Source: Cytophagales bacterium
GTDB taxonomy: Bacteria > Pseudomonadota > Gammaproteobacteria > Burkholderiales > Burkholderiaceae_C
Direction: 5' to 3'
DNA length: 64,000 bases
NCBI GenBank assembly: GCA_030054145.1
Contig: JASGCK010000001.1
Location: 186,001 to 250,000, forward strand
Of this stretch, positions 52,799-60,441 are shown piece by piece. Below the pieces are notes generated by a model. That model was not told the DNA's origin and searched no databases. It saw only the letters and a program-made list of their open reading frames with translations. The translations under genes and the position numbers were made by a program. How positions within the stretch are numbered: position 1 is the stretch's first letter; every line of letters starts with the position of its first letter.

Positions 52799-53740
52799 TT
52801 ATACAAATTTTGCAATTTGCAGCAGCGCAAGCCAATCATCTAACTGATTTGCATGGCCACCCGTGCGCCAGACTTGATGCAAATGTGCGCTTGCATTCAA
52901 GCGCTCAAAATGCGCTGCTGCCCGAGTCAGAACGTGACGTGTCCCCATCGGGTTTGCCCATGCATCATCTTGTGCTTGTGTGATGAGCAAGTGGCGCGGT
53001 GCAATCATGCTGAGTAGTAAGTCTTGATCCCAAGTAGCTGGTATTTTTTGTGTGGTTTGCGTTTGTGGACCAAGCCAATGAGGGAATTGGCGCAGCATAT
53101 CTGCCAAGGTTTCGCTGCCGCTGGCAAGCACATGGAAAGAGCCGCTGCCTGCCAAGCCAGAATTGTTGGCGTGCGTGAGGGAAATTCGTTCATCGGTTGC
53201 ACCCGCCAGTAAAGCGGCTTTGCCGCCACGCGAGTGCCCCGTAATCGCTAAGCGTGTCTTATCAATCTCTGGCATTTGGCACAGCGCATCAATGCAGCGC
53301 TGATAAGTCCACGCCCAGTGCGCCAGAGTGTTCGCTGCTAAATTCGTGTGACTCGTGTGATTCGTGGGGTGACTCGTTGGGTGAGTAGGCGCATCGGCGG
53401 CAATTTCTACGCGGTTAAAAGTTGCAAGGGCCATGTCGCCAGATAGCACCGAAGAATGAACATCGTCATTGATGTAGCGCCAGCAAGTATCGCCTGAAAC
53501 AATAACTGGAACGGGCTGTGCGACCCTAGGTCGATGCAGTTGCATCGTAAACGCCATGTTGTTCCAAGGCATGACGCGCCAAGTTTCAAAGATCGAGCCC
53601 GTGGGCGTGTTGGCCGCGTGGAGCAACTGCGTGTCGGTGCGCGGAGGCGTTATAGGGAACTGGCCATAAACAAAATTTAAATACGCAGCGGTTTGCGGGC
53701 TGATGGGGGCGCGTTGCAAGTGTTGCATGGTGCTTGCCAT
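52799..53740 (-). CDS. Alpha/beta hydrolase, glucuronoyl-esterase-like
   Basis: This 313-aa serine hydrolase has the nucleophile elbow in LAITGHSRGGKAALLAGATD and a C-terminal catalytic-His region (WRTGGHANQLDDW). GHSRGGKAAL followed by ERISLTHANNSGLAGSG resembles CE15 glucuronoyl esterases. No signal peptide is visible, which would be unusual for a secreted polysaccharide esterase. A His/Thr/Ser-rich stretch near residue 120 comes from short repeats. Starts at 53740 or 53767 are both possible. It is divergent from the ahcY leader. Confidence 0.7.
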   Translation of the reverse strand: MASTMQHLQRAPISPQTAAYLNFVYGQFPITPPRTDTQLLHAANTPTGSIFETWRVMPWNNMAFTMQLHRPRVAQPVPVIVSGDTCWRYINDDVHSSVLSGDMALATFNRVEIAADAPTHPTSHPTNHTSHTNLAANTLAHWAWTYQRCIDALCQMPEIDKTRLAITGHSRGGKAALLAGATDERISLTHANNSGLAGSGSFHVLASGSETLADMLRQFPHWLGPQTQTTQKIPATWDQDLLLSMIAPRHLLITQAQDDAWANPMGTRHVLTRAAAHFERLNASAHLHQVWRTGGHANQLDDWLALLQIAKFV

Positions 53741-53752
53741 TTTAGTAATCGA

Positions 53753-53758
53753 TATAAT
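53753..53758 (+). promoter_or_regulatory. Candidate -10 box of the ahcY promoter
   Basis: A perfect TATAAT lies 7-12 bases before the first bases of the SAH riboswitch, so transcription would begin just before the aptamer. No good -35 match sits at the usual distance. Confidence 0.6.
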
Positions 53759-53764
53759 TCGCCC

Positions 53765-53840
53765 CATCCGAGGAGCGCTGCAGTTTGAGACACAACTCTC
53801 AAATGAGGCTCGGGTTCTTAAACCCTAACTGCGCTCACCC
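53765..53840 (+). promoter_or_regulatory. SAH riboswitch upstream of ahcY
   Basis: The leader has the SAH aptamer: P1 CCGAG (53768-53772) with CTCGG (53809-53813), conserved GGAGCGCTGCAG, a P2 hairpin TTTGAGA/TCTCAAA (53784-53790/53797-53803), ATGAGGCTCGGG, and a pseudoknot GAGCGC (53773-53778) with GCGCTC (53831-53836). CTCACC at 53834-53839 can also pair with GGTGAG at 53855-53860, a possible expression platform. The ribosome-binding site lies further on, near 53923. Confidence 0.92.
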
Positions 53841-53933
53841 ACTGAAAACTGTGCGGTGAGTGTCCCCTCAAAACTCCCTTGCAATTTCTCAGTGGTTACA
53901 TCAACCTCGCTAGAAATTTTTTTGGAGTTCATC

Positions 53934-55418
53934 ATGGCAAAAGCCACACCTAAAGCCACATCTAAACCCGTTGCTAAACCAGCCGCCAATGTCTTTGCCG
54001 ACTACGCGATTGCTGACTTGTCTCTTGCCGCATGGGGGCGCAAAGAGCTGAATATCGCCGAGACAGAGATGCCAGGCCTCATGTCGATCCGCGAAGAGTT
54101 CGCTAAGTCGCAGCCACTCAAAGGCGCGCGCATCACGGGTTCGCTGCACATGACGATTCAAACCGCTGTGCTGGTTGAAACGCTGCAAGCACTGGGCGCA
54201 GAAGTGCGCTGGGCATCGTGCAATATCTTCTCTACGCAAGACCACGCGGCGGCTGCGCTGGTGGCCAAAGGCACGCCAGTGTTCGCTTACAAGGGCATGA
54301 GCCTTGATGTGTACTGGGATTACACGCACCGCATTTTTGAGTTCGCGGGCAAAAAAGGGACGGCGGCTGAAGGGCCAAATATGATTTTGGATGACGGCGG
54401 CGACGCAACGCTGTTGATGCATCTTGGCTCACTGGCTGAGAAGGATGCGAAGGTGATCTCTAAGCCATCAAGCGAAGAAGAAATCTGCCTCTTCAACGCG
54501 ATCAAAGCCAAGTTGAAACTCGATCCAACGTGGTACAGCCGTCGCTTAAAAAACATCATCGGTGTGACCGAAGAAACCACCACAGGCGTGTTGCGTTTGA
54601 ACGAGATGTCCGCCAAAGGCACACTCAAACTACGCGCGATTAATGTGAACGACAGCGTGACCAAATCCAAGTTTGACAACTTGTACGGTTGCCGCGAGTC
54701 TTTGGTGGATGCGATCAAACGCGCTACCGACGTGATGGTCGCTGGCAAAGTCGCGCTGGTCGCGGGCTACGGCGATGTGGGCAAGGGCTCGGCGCAAGCG
54801 CTACGTGCGCTGTCTGCACAAGTGTGGGTGACCGAGATCGACCCGATCAACGCACTGCAAGCTGCGATGGAGGGCTACAAAGTGGTGACCATGGAATACG
54901 CCGCCGACAAGGCCGACATTTTTGTGACTGCCACAGGCAACAAAAACGTGATTACCTACAAGCACATGGACGCGATGAAAAACAACGCCATCGTTTGCAA
55001 CATCGGTCACTTCGACAACGAGATTGATGTCGCAAGCTTAGATAAATGCAAGTGGGAAGAGATCAAACCGCAAGTTGATCATGTGATCTTCCCGAAGGAC
55101 GGCAAGAAAGCGTCTAAGCGCATCATCTTGCTCGCCAAAGGTCGCTTGGTGAATCTGGGATGCGGTACAGGTCACCCAAGCTTTGTGATGAGCTCGTCGT
55201 TTGCCAATCAAACCATTGCGCAAATCGAACTCTTCACCAAGAGCAAAGAGTACAAGGTCGGCAAGGTCTATGTGCTGCCAAAGCACTTGGATGAAAAAGT
55301 GGCGCGTTTGCACCTCAAGAAAGTTGGCGCGGAACTCTCCGTACTCACGAAAGAACAAGCCGACTACATTGGCGTGAAGCAAAGCGGCCCTTACAAAGCC
55401 GATACGTATCGTTATTAA
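53934..55418 (+). CDS. ahcY: S-adenosylhomocysteine hydrolase
   Basis: AhcY splits SAH into homocysteine and adenosine with bound NAD. The 494-aa enzyme has [20 protein letters not shown] near residue 65, the NAD motif [18 protein letters not shown] and the conserved C-terminal [18 protein letters not shown] ending YKADTYRY. The ATG at 53934 (TTGGAG upstream) gives a Lys/Ala-rich N-terminal tail then the fold; an in-frame start at 53856 lies in the leader and is rejected. It is controlled by the riboswitch and followed by metF. Confidence 0.97.
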   Translation: MAKATPKATSKPVAKPAANVFADYAIADLSLAAWGRKELNIAETEMPGLMSIREEFAKSQPLKGARITGSLHMTIQTAVLVETLQALGAEVRWASCNIFSTQDHAAAALVAKGTPVFAYKGMSLDVYWDYTHRIFEFAGKKGTAAEGPNMILDDGGDATLLMHLGSLAEKDAKVISKPSSEEEICLFNAIKAKLKLDPTWYSRRLKNIIGVTEETTTGVLRLNEMSAKGTLKLRAINVNDSVTKSKFDNLYGCRESLVDAIKRATDVMVAGKVALVAGYGDVGKGSAQALRALSAQVWVTEIDPINALQAAMEGYKVVTMEYAADKADIFVTATGNKNVITYKHMDAMKNNAIVCNIGHFDNEIDVASLDKCKWEEIKPQVDHVIFPKDGKKASKRIILLAKGRLVNLGCGTGHPSFVMSSSFANQTIAQIELFTKSKEYKVGKVYVLPKHLDEKVARLHLKKVGAELSVLTKEQADYIGVKQSGPYKADTYRY

Positions 55419-55444
55419 GCAGACTTGCTGAACGGCTGAAAGCT

Positions 55445-55513
55445 ATGTGGCTTTTTTACATGGACGAATCGGGGAATACAGGCACTCGCTTGGATGACCT
55501 CGGTTTTAGTTGA
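55445..55513 (+). pseudogene. DUF3800 N-terminal remnant
   Basis: A 22-codon frame reads MWLFYMDESGNTGTRLDDLG and then stops. FYMDESGNTG is the opening motif of DUF3800-family proteins (with the Asp-Glu of an RNase-H-like fold). Everything after it is missing. Its TGA is part of the TGAAGGAG that serves metF as ribosome-binding site, so it may be a leftover or a tiny leader. Confidence 0.65.
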
Positions 55514-55523
55514 AGGAGTAACG

Positions 55524-56348
55524 ATGAAAACCCCTATTTCTTTCGAGTTTTTCCCGCCCAAAACCCCCGAGGGCGTGGAGAAGTTAGTGGGCGTTCGGCA
55601 AAAACTGTATGCGCTAAAGCCCGAATTTTTTTCGGTCACTTATGGCGCGGGCGGCTCAACGCAGGACGGCACATTGCAAACCGTGCAAGCCATCATTGCG
55701 GACGGTTTTGCTGCCGCGCCGCACTTCTCGTGCATCGGTGCAACGCGGGACTCGGTGCGGGCACAACTCGCGCAGTTTCGCGCCGCAGGCATCAAGCGCA
55801 TGGTCGCACTGCGCGGCGATTTGCCCAGCGGCTTTGGCGCGTTTGGTGAATTTCGCTACGCCAGTGAACTGATTGAATTTATTCGCGCAGAGACAGGCAA
55901 TGAGTTCCATTTGGAAGTCGGCTGCTACCCCGAAGTGCATCCGCAGGCAAAGTCTCCTGAAGACGATTTGCGTGCCTACGCCACCAAGGTGAAGGCTGGC
56001 GCAAGCTCAGCGATCACGCAGTATTTTTACAACGCCGATAGCTACTTTCATTTTGTGGAAGCCGCGCGCAAACTTGGCGCAAACATTCCCGTGGTGGCGG
56101 GTGTGATGCCGATCATCAGCAGCTCACAGCTCATGCGTTTTAGCGATGCGTGCGGCGCAGAAATTCCGCGTTGGATTCGTCTGCGTTTGCAAGCCTTTGG
56201 CGACGACACCGCGTCCATCAAGGCTTTCGGGCTGGATGTCACAACGGCATTGTGCGAACGCTTAATTGCTGGCGGCGTGCCTGGGCTTCATTTTTATACG
56301 ATGAATCAGGCGGCAGCTACGACGGAGATTGTGCGGCGTTTGGGTTAA
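55524..56348 (+). CDS. metF: Methylenetetrahydrofolate reductase
   Basis: MetF makes 5-methyl-THF, the methyl donor for MetH. The 274-aa flavoprotein has the N-terminal ISFEFFPPKTPEGVEKL, VTYGAGGSTQDGTL, MVALRGDLPSGFG and ITQYFYNADSYFHFV. AAGGAG sits before the ATG at 55524; an in-frame start at 55494 lacks this support. It is downstream of ahcY in the same direction, so both may share the riboswitch-controlled transcript. Confidence 0.96.
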   Translation: MKTPISFEFFPPKTPEGVEKLVGVRQKLYALKPEFFSVTYGAGGSTQDGTLQTVQAIIADGFAAAPHFSCIGATRDSVRAQLAQFRAAGIKRMVALRGDLPSGFGAFGEFRYASELIEFIRAETGNEFHLEVGCYPEVHPQAKSPEDDLRAYATKVKAGASSAITQYFYNADSYFHFVEAARKLGANIPVVAGVMPIISSSQLMRFSDACGAEIPRWIRLRLQAFGDDTASIKAFGLDVTTALCERLIAGGVPGLHFYTMNQAAATTEIVRRLG

Positions 56349-56356
56349 AGAGCGCG

Positions 56357-56896
56357 TCAAAAAATGCGTTGTTGTGAGCTTGAAATGCCTTCTAACTCCA
56401 GCAGCGCCACCTTACGATCCAGCCCTCCCGCATAGCCCGTCAGCGCACCTGTGCTGCCCACTACACGGTGGCACGGAATGATGATGGAAATTGGATTTTT
56501 TCCTACCGCTGCGCCCACTGCGCGTGCGGCATCTGGCTTGTTGATGGCTTTGCAAATCGCGCCGTAAGTGTTGGTTTTGCCTGCGGCAATTTTGCTAATC
56601 TCGCGCCAGACGCTCTGCTGAAATGCTGTGCCGCTGGAGAGATCGAGCGGTACATCAAACACTTTTAATTGACCTGAAAAGTATTGCACCAATTGCTGGG
56701 AAGCCTTATCCAGTATGGCCTGCGCGAGGTCTCCTTTTGATGCTATCGGCCACGACTTCATAAGCACTTCTTCTGGTAAATGCTTTTGACCGTGTACAAA
56801 CCACGCGCCTGCAAGCCCGCTATTGCTGGCGGCGAGCAGCATATCGCCCAGTGGCGTGGCGACTATTTTTTTATGAAGATGTACTTGAAATGTCAT
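56357..56896 (-). CDS. ogt: Methylated-DNA-protein cysteine methyltransferase
   Basis: Ogt removes O6-alkyl groups from guanine in DNA by transfer to its own cysteine. The 179-aa protein has the active site IIIPCHRVVGSTGALTGYAGG, read here in two parts (IIIPCHRVVG and GALTGYAGG), and the helix-turn-helix-like segment NKPDAARAVGAAVGKNPIS. The ATG at 56896 overlaps the stop of an alkA remnant (ATGA), so it was once the second gene of an alkA-ogt operon. It is convergent with metF. Confidence 0.93.
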   Translation of the reverse strand: MTFQVHLHKKIVATPLGDMLLAASNSGLAGAWFVHGQKHLPEEVLMKSWPIASKGDLAQAILDKASQQLVQYFSGQLKVFDVPLDLSSGTAFQQSVWREISKIAAGKTNTYGAICKAINKPDAARAVGAAVGKNPISIIIPCHRVVGSTGALTGYAGGLDRKVALLELEGISSSQQRIF

Positions 56897-57006
56897 GTGG
56901 ATTCTTCCTTTGATTTTTCCAGTCGTTGCCACGCGCGTAGCACCGCATAGCTGCGCCACGGCTTCCATTTGGCTGCTGGCAAGCGTGCGCTCAATCGGAC
57001 ATCATC
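56893..57006 (-). pseudogene. alkA: 3' remnant of a DNA-3-methyladenine glycosylase gene (alkA)
   Basis: Read leftward, DDVRLSARLPAAKWKPWRSY then AVLRAWQRLEKSKEEST ends in a TGA that overlaps the ogt ATG. A-x-x-W-x-P-W-R-S-Y-A is the characteristic C-terminus of AlkA-type glycosylases. The rest of the gene is gone; the GntR gene begins two bases after the homology. It is too short to fold as a glycosylase. Confidence 0.72.
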
Positions 57007-57763
57007 ATTGCAGCTCGTTGCGGTAGTGCCTTGTGTCGGTTCGGTAAAGCCCCGTGCGTACTTCGATGGGCGTGTCGTTATAGGTGTAGGCAATGCGCTC
57101 GACGCGCAGCAGCGGCGTGTCGGTTTTGACTTGCAACAACGCCGCTTGTTCCTGCGTCGGATTAACGGCGCGAATTTGCTCGTCGGCGCGTACCATGTTT
57201 ACGCCAAACTCGGCTTCAAACATGGCGTACATCGGCGCTTTGGATTCGGCAAGTCGCTCTAGGTTTAAGCCTTTGAATGGGTTGCCCGCGAGCCAGATGT
57301 CTTCTAGGATGGTGGGTGTGGACACGCCGCTGGCATTTTTATAGGTCAGCACGCGCTGGATGTAAACGACGGAGTCGCCCGTTTTGAGTTTGAGCGCTTT
57401 GGCAATGTCCGCAGTGGCGCGTTGTCGGTTGCACGTGGTGATGGTGCGTTCGACTCGTTCGGCTTGTTCGAGCGTTTCAGCGTTGTTTTGATCGGACACC
57501 AGCCGCAAAAAACGTGTTTGCACGTGCCGCGCCGAATGGGTGGCGACAAACGTGCCCTTGCCTTGGCGGCGCATCAATAAATTCTCCGCTGCGAGTTCGT
57601 CAACGGCCTTGCGAACCGTGCCTTGGCTGACGCTGTAGCGCGTTGCCAACTCCATCTCAGAGGGAATCGCTTCGGCGGGTTTCCACTCGCCCGCCTGCAA
57701 GCTTCGCAGGATGAGCGCTTTGATTTGTTGGTACAGCGGGCTGAAAGAAGGTGTGGTTTGCAT
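57005..57763 (-). CDS. GntR/UTRA-family transcriptional regulator
   Basis: The 252-aa regulator has an N-terminal GntR winged helix (PAEAIPSEMELATRYSVSQG, then TVRKAVDELAAENLL) and a C-terminal UTRA ligand-binding domain of the HutC group (VERIAYTYNDTPIEVRTGLY). It is divergent from mdh. In many Burkholderiales a GntR of this kind lies between mdh and the sdh operon; here sdh is not next to it. It likely controls itself and mdh through the palindromes in the gap. Confidence 0.88.
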   Translation of the reverse strand: MQTTPSFSPLYQQIKALILRSLQAGEWKPAEAIPSEMELATRYSVSQGTVRKAVDELAAENLLMRRQGKGTFVATHSARHVQTRFLRLVSDQNNAETLEQAERVERTITTCNRQRATADIAKALKLKTGDSVVYIQRVLTYKNASGVSTPTILEDIWLAGNPFKGLNLERLAESKAPMYAMFEAEFGVNMVRADEQIRAVNPTQEQAALLQVKTDTPLLRVERIAYTYNDTPIEVRTGLYRTDTRHYRNELQ

Positions 57764-57775
57764 AGCTATATGATA

Positions 57776-57786
57776 TAAGACTCTTA
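57776..57786. promoter_or_regulatory. Candidate GntR operator near the regulator start
   Basis: TAAGACTCTTA is a perfect palindrome (five-base arms, one central base) 13-23 bases before the GntR start codon. It shares the TAAGA/TCTTA half-site with a second palindrome at 57906-57919. Confidence 0.5.
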
Positions 57787-57905
57787 GGTAAATAGTATCC
57801 GTATGGCTGCGTGTTTTCTGAACCTAGCCACAAAAATAGACAGTCGATTCCTTTGAAGGACCAGTCTTTAGAGGAGTCGGGTGTCTATTCATTTGACTAG
57901 GCTCA

Positions 57906-57919
57906 GTCTTATGTAAGAC
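57906..57919. promoter_or_regulatory. Candidate GntR operator upstream of mdh
   Basis: GTCTTATGTAAGAC is a perfect 14-base palindrome about 95 bases before the mdh start. Its half-sites are the same as in the site beside the GntR gene, but arranged with a two-base centre. No other gene is in this 250-base gap. Confidence 0.55.
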
Positions 57920-58013
57920 ACAGGACTATCCACTTTAGGGTTTCTGCGGATAAAATAGAAGCTGGATTTTTTAATTTCTATTCTATTTCACCCCCCCTTT
58001 CTTGGAGTTTCCT

Positions 58014-59000
58014 ATGAGTAAAGCCCCTGTTCGTGTTGCCGTTACTGGCGCTGCTGGTCAAATTGGTTATGCGTTGTTGTTCCGTATTGCTTCGGGCGAA
58101 ATGCTGGGTAAGGATCAGCCTGTGATTTTGCAATTGCTGGAAGTGCCTGTTGAGGGGCCGCAAAAAGCGCTCAAAGGCGTGATGATGGAGTTGGAAGATT
58201 GCGCTTTCCCATTGCTCGCTGGCATGACGGCGCATGGCGACCCAATGACAGCTTTTAAAGATGCAGACTATGCGCTCTTGGTGGGTTCGCGGCCACGCGG
58301 CCCTGGTATGGAGCGTGCCGAGTTGCTCGCTGTGAATGGCGCGATTTTTACGGCACAGGGTAAAGCCTTGAACGCTGTGGCTTCGCGCAACGTGAAGGTG
58401 TTGGTTGTTGGTAATCCCGCCAATACCAACGCTTATATCGCGATGAAGAGCGCGCCTGATTTGCCACGCAAAAACTTCACAGCCATGCTGCGCCTTGATC
58501 ACAACCGTGCGCTGTCGCAATTGGCTGCCAAGACGGGTAAAGCCGTGGCTGATATCGAAAAAATGTTGGTCTGGGGCAATCATTCGCCCACCATGTACGC
58601 AGATTACCGCTTCGCCACCATCAACGGCGAGTCAGTTGAAAAAATGATTAATGATGCCGACTGGAATGCCAACACTTTCTTGCCAACCGTTGGCAAGCGC
58701 GGCGCGGCGATCATCGAGGCGCGTGGCTTATCCAGCGCGGCTTCGGCGGCTAATGCGGCAATTGACCATATGCGTGATTGGGCGCTGGGCACAAATGGCA
58801 AATGGGTCACGATGGGCATTCCATCCGACGGTCAATACGGCATTCCAAAAGACACCATGTTTGGTTTTGCCGTGACCTGCGAAAACGGCGAATACAAAGT
58901 GGTTGAAGGTTTGACCATTGATGCATTTAGCCAAGAGCGCATCAACAAAACGCTGACTGAATTGCAAGATGAGCAAAAAGGTGTGGCGCATTTAATCTAA
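58014..59000 (+). CDS. mdh: Malate dehydrogenase
   Basis: Mdh oxidises malate to oxaloacetate with NAD in the TCA cycle. The 328-aa protein belongs to the proteobacterial LDH-like clade: [51 protein letters not shown] and [14 protein letters not shown] with the catalytic His. The ATG at 58014 has TTGGAG upstream; a start four codons earlier is unlikely. It heads the run mdh, CitE-like lyase, small exported protein, acnB. Confidence 0.97.
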   Translation: MSKAPVRVAVTGAAGQIGYALLFRIASGEMLGKDQPVILQLLEVPVEGPQKALKGVMMELEDCAFPLLAGMTAHGDPMTAFKDADYALLVGSRPRGPGMERAELLAVNGAIFTAQGKALNAVASRNVKVLVVGNPANTNAYIAMKSAPDLPRKNFTAMLRLDHNRALSQLAAKTGKAVADIEKMLVWGNHSPTMYADYRFATINGESVEKMINDADWNANTFLPTVGKRGAAIIEARGLSSAASAANAAIDHMRDWALGTNGKWVTMGIPSDGQYGIPKDTMFGFAVTCENGEYKVVEGLTIDAFSQERINKTLTELQDEQKGVAHLI

Positions 59001-59021
59001 GCTTTTAAGCTAGACGCAACC

Positions 59022-60029
59022 ATGACACACCCACGCGATATTCTGCTCGGCGCACAAGCGGGGGCGCATCGCATCCCCGTTTGTGACCATTACAGCGGCG
59101 TGGAGGTGCGGATGCGCAAAAGCCTTGCACTGCAAGCCGAGATGACCGCCGAGTTGGGCGCTTGCGTGTTTGACGTGACGCTGGACTGCGAAGATGGTGC
59201 ACCGGTGGGCGGCGAGGTGGAGCACGCGCATTTGGTGTCGGAGATGGTGCTGGGCGCGGCGGTGGGCTCGCGCGTTGCGGTGCGCGTGCATCCAATTGAT
59301 GAGGCAACTTTTGAGTCTGATGTCAACATCATTGTGCGAACCGCAGGCGCACGCTTATCGCACATCATGCTGCCCAAGATTGAGTGCTCGGCTGATGTTG
59401 ATAAGGCTTGCGCCCTGATTGACCGTGCATTGCCAAGTTCGGCACGCACGGATTTAATCCCCATTCACGTGCTGTTGGAGTCGTCTCATGCGATTCACAA
59501 AGTGTTTGAAGTTGCCGCACATCCACGCGTGCAGTCGATTAGCTTTGGTGTGATGGATTTTGTGTCCAGTCATGGCGGCGCAATTCCTGCCAGCGCTATG
59601 AATGGCATGGGGCAGTTTCAGCATCCGCTGGTGGTGCGTGCCAAGCTTGACATTGCGGCGGCATGCCACGCCTTTGGCAAAACCCCCTCGCACTGCGTAT
59701 TTACCGAGTTCAAAGACGTTGATGCCTTATCGCGTGCGGTGCGTACGGCCTCTAGCGAACTGGGATTTACGCGGATGTGGAGCATTCACCCCGATCAAAT
59801 TCGTCCGATTTTGAAAGCTTTTGCACCAACCGAATCAGAAATTGAAACGGCAGCAAATTTGTTAGAAGCCGCAGCCAAGGTTGATTGGGCACCAATCAGT
59901 TTTGGCGGTAGTTTGCATGACCGCGCCAGTTACCGTTATTTTTGGCAAGTGATTGAGCGTGCGCATGCGACGGGCAGAGTGGTTCCAAGTAATATGAACG
60001 CTTATTTTTATAAAGAGGAGATCCTATGA
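59022..60029 (+). CDS. CitE-like/HpcH-HpaI family CoA-ester lyase
   Basis: This 335-aa TIM-barrel protein of the HpcH/HpaI aldolase family has FDVTLDCEDGAPVGGEVEHA (metal-binding acids) and ILPKIE-like MLPKIECSADVDKA, then FTRMWSIHPDQIRPILKAF. Such enzymes cleave malyl-CoA, citramalyl-CoA or related esters. It sits between mdh and acnB, a common place in Burkholderiales, so it probably acts near the TCA cycle. The substrate is unknown. Confidence 0.85.
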   Translation: MTHPRDILLGAQAGAHRIPVCDHYSGVEVRMRKSLALQAEMTAELGACVFDVTLDCEDGAPVGGEVEHAHLVSEMVLGAAVGSRVAVRVHPIDEATFESDVNIIVRTAGARLSHIMLPKIECSADVDKACALIDRALPSSARTDLIPIHVLLESSHAIHKVFEVAAHPRVQSISFGVMDFVSSHGGAIPASAMNGMGQFQHPLVVRAKLDIAAACHAFGKTPSHCVFTEFKDVDALSRAVRTASSELGFTRMWSIHPDQIRPILKAFAPTESEIETAANLLEAAAKVDWAPISFGGSLHDRASYRYFWQVIERAHATGRVVPSNMNAYFYKEEIL

Positions 60030-60415
60030 ATACGAAATGCGCTTTATTTTTTTCTACGCTGCTTTCAATCCCCGTAGTTCATGCGCAATCCATTTACCCA
60101 ACTTTTACAGGTTCTATGCAGTGCGCTGACAATGTGGTTGTTTCCATCACAAAAGATCCGCACGGTAAAAGCGAATATCAGATTGGTCTTGGTAAGGCAA
60201 AGTATCGCGCACAACAAGTGACAACTGCATCGGGCGCGATTAAATTGGAAGATAAACACAATGGCATTGTTTGGCTGCAAATGTCGAATAAGTCGATGCT
60301 ATTTAATGAAAAGCATGGCAAGCGTTTAGCTACAGATTGCCAGAATGAAGAGCAAAAAGTGGTTCAAAAGTCGCTTGACGAATCGGCAGCTACTGTTGCC
60401 ACATCGAAACCTTAA
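60026..60415 (+). CDS. Small exported protein of unknown function
   Basis: This 129-aa protein has a clear signal peptide (CALFFSTLLSIPVVHAQ, cut after VHA) and a mature part of about 108 residues with two cysteines (MQCADNV and ATDCQNE) that may form a disulfide. I do not recognise a family. It overlaps the lyase gene by four bases (ATGA) and is followed by acnB after 26 bases, so it belongs to the same transcript. Confidence 0.75.
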   Translation: MNTKCALFFSTLLSIPVVHAQSIYPTFTGSMQCADNVVVSITKDPHGKSEYQIGLGKAKYRAQQVTTASGAIKLEDKHNGIVWLQMSNKSMLFNEKHGKRLATDCQNEEQKVVQKSLDESAATVATSKP

Positions 60416-60441
60416 TTATTTTTATTGAAAAGAAAGCTGCT

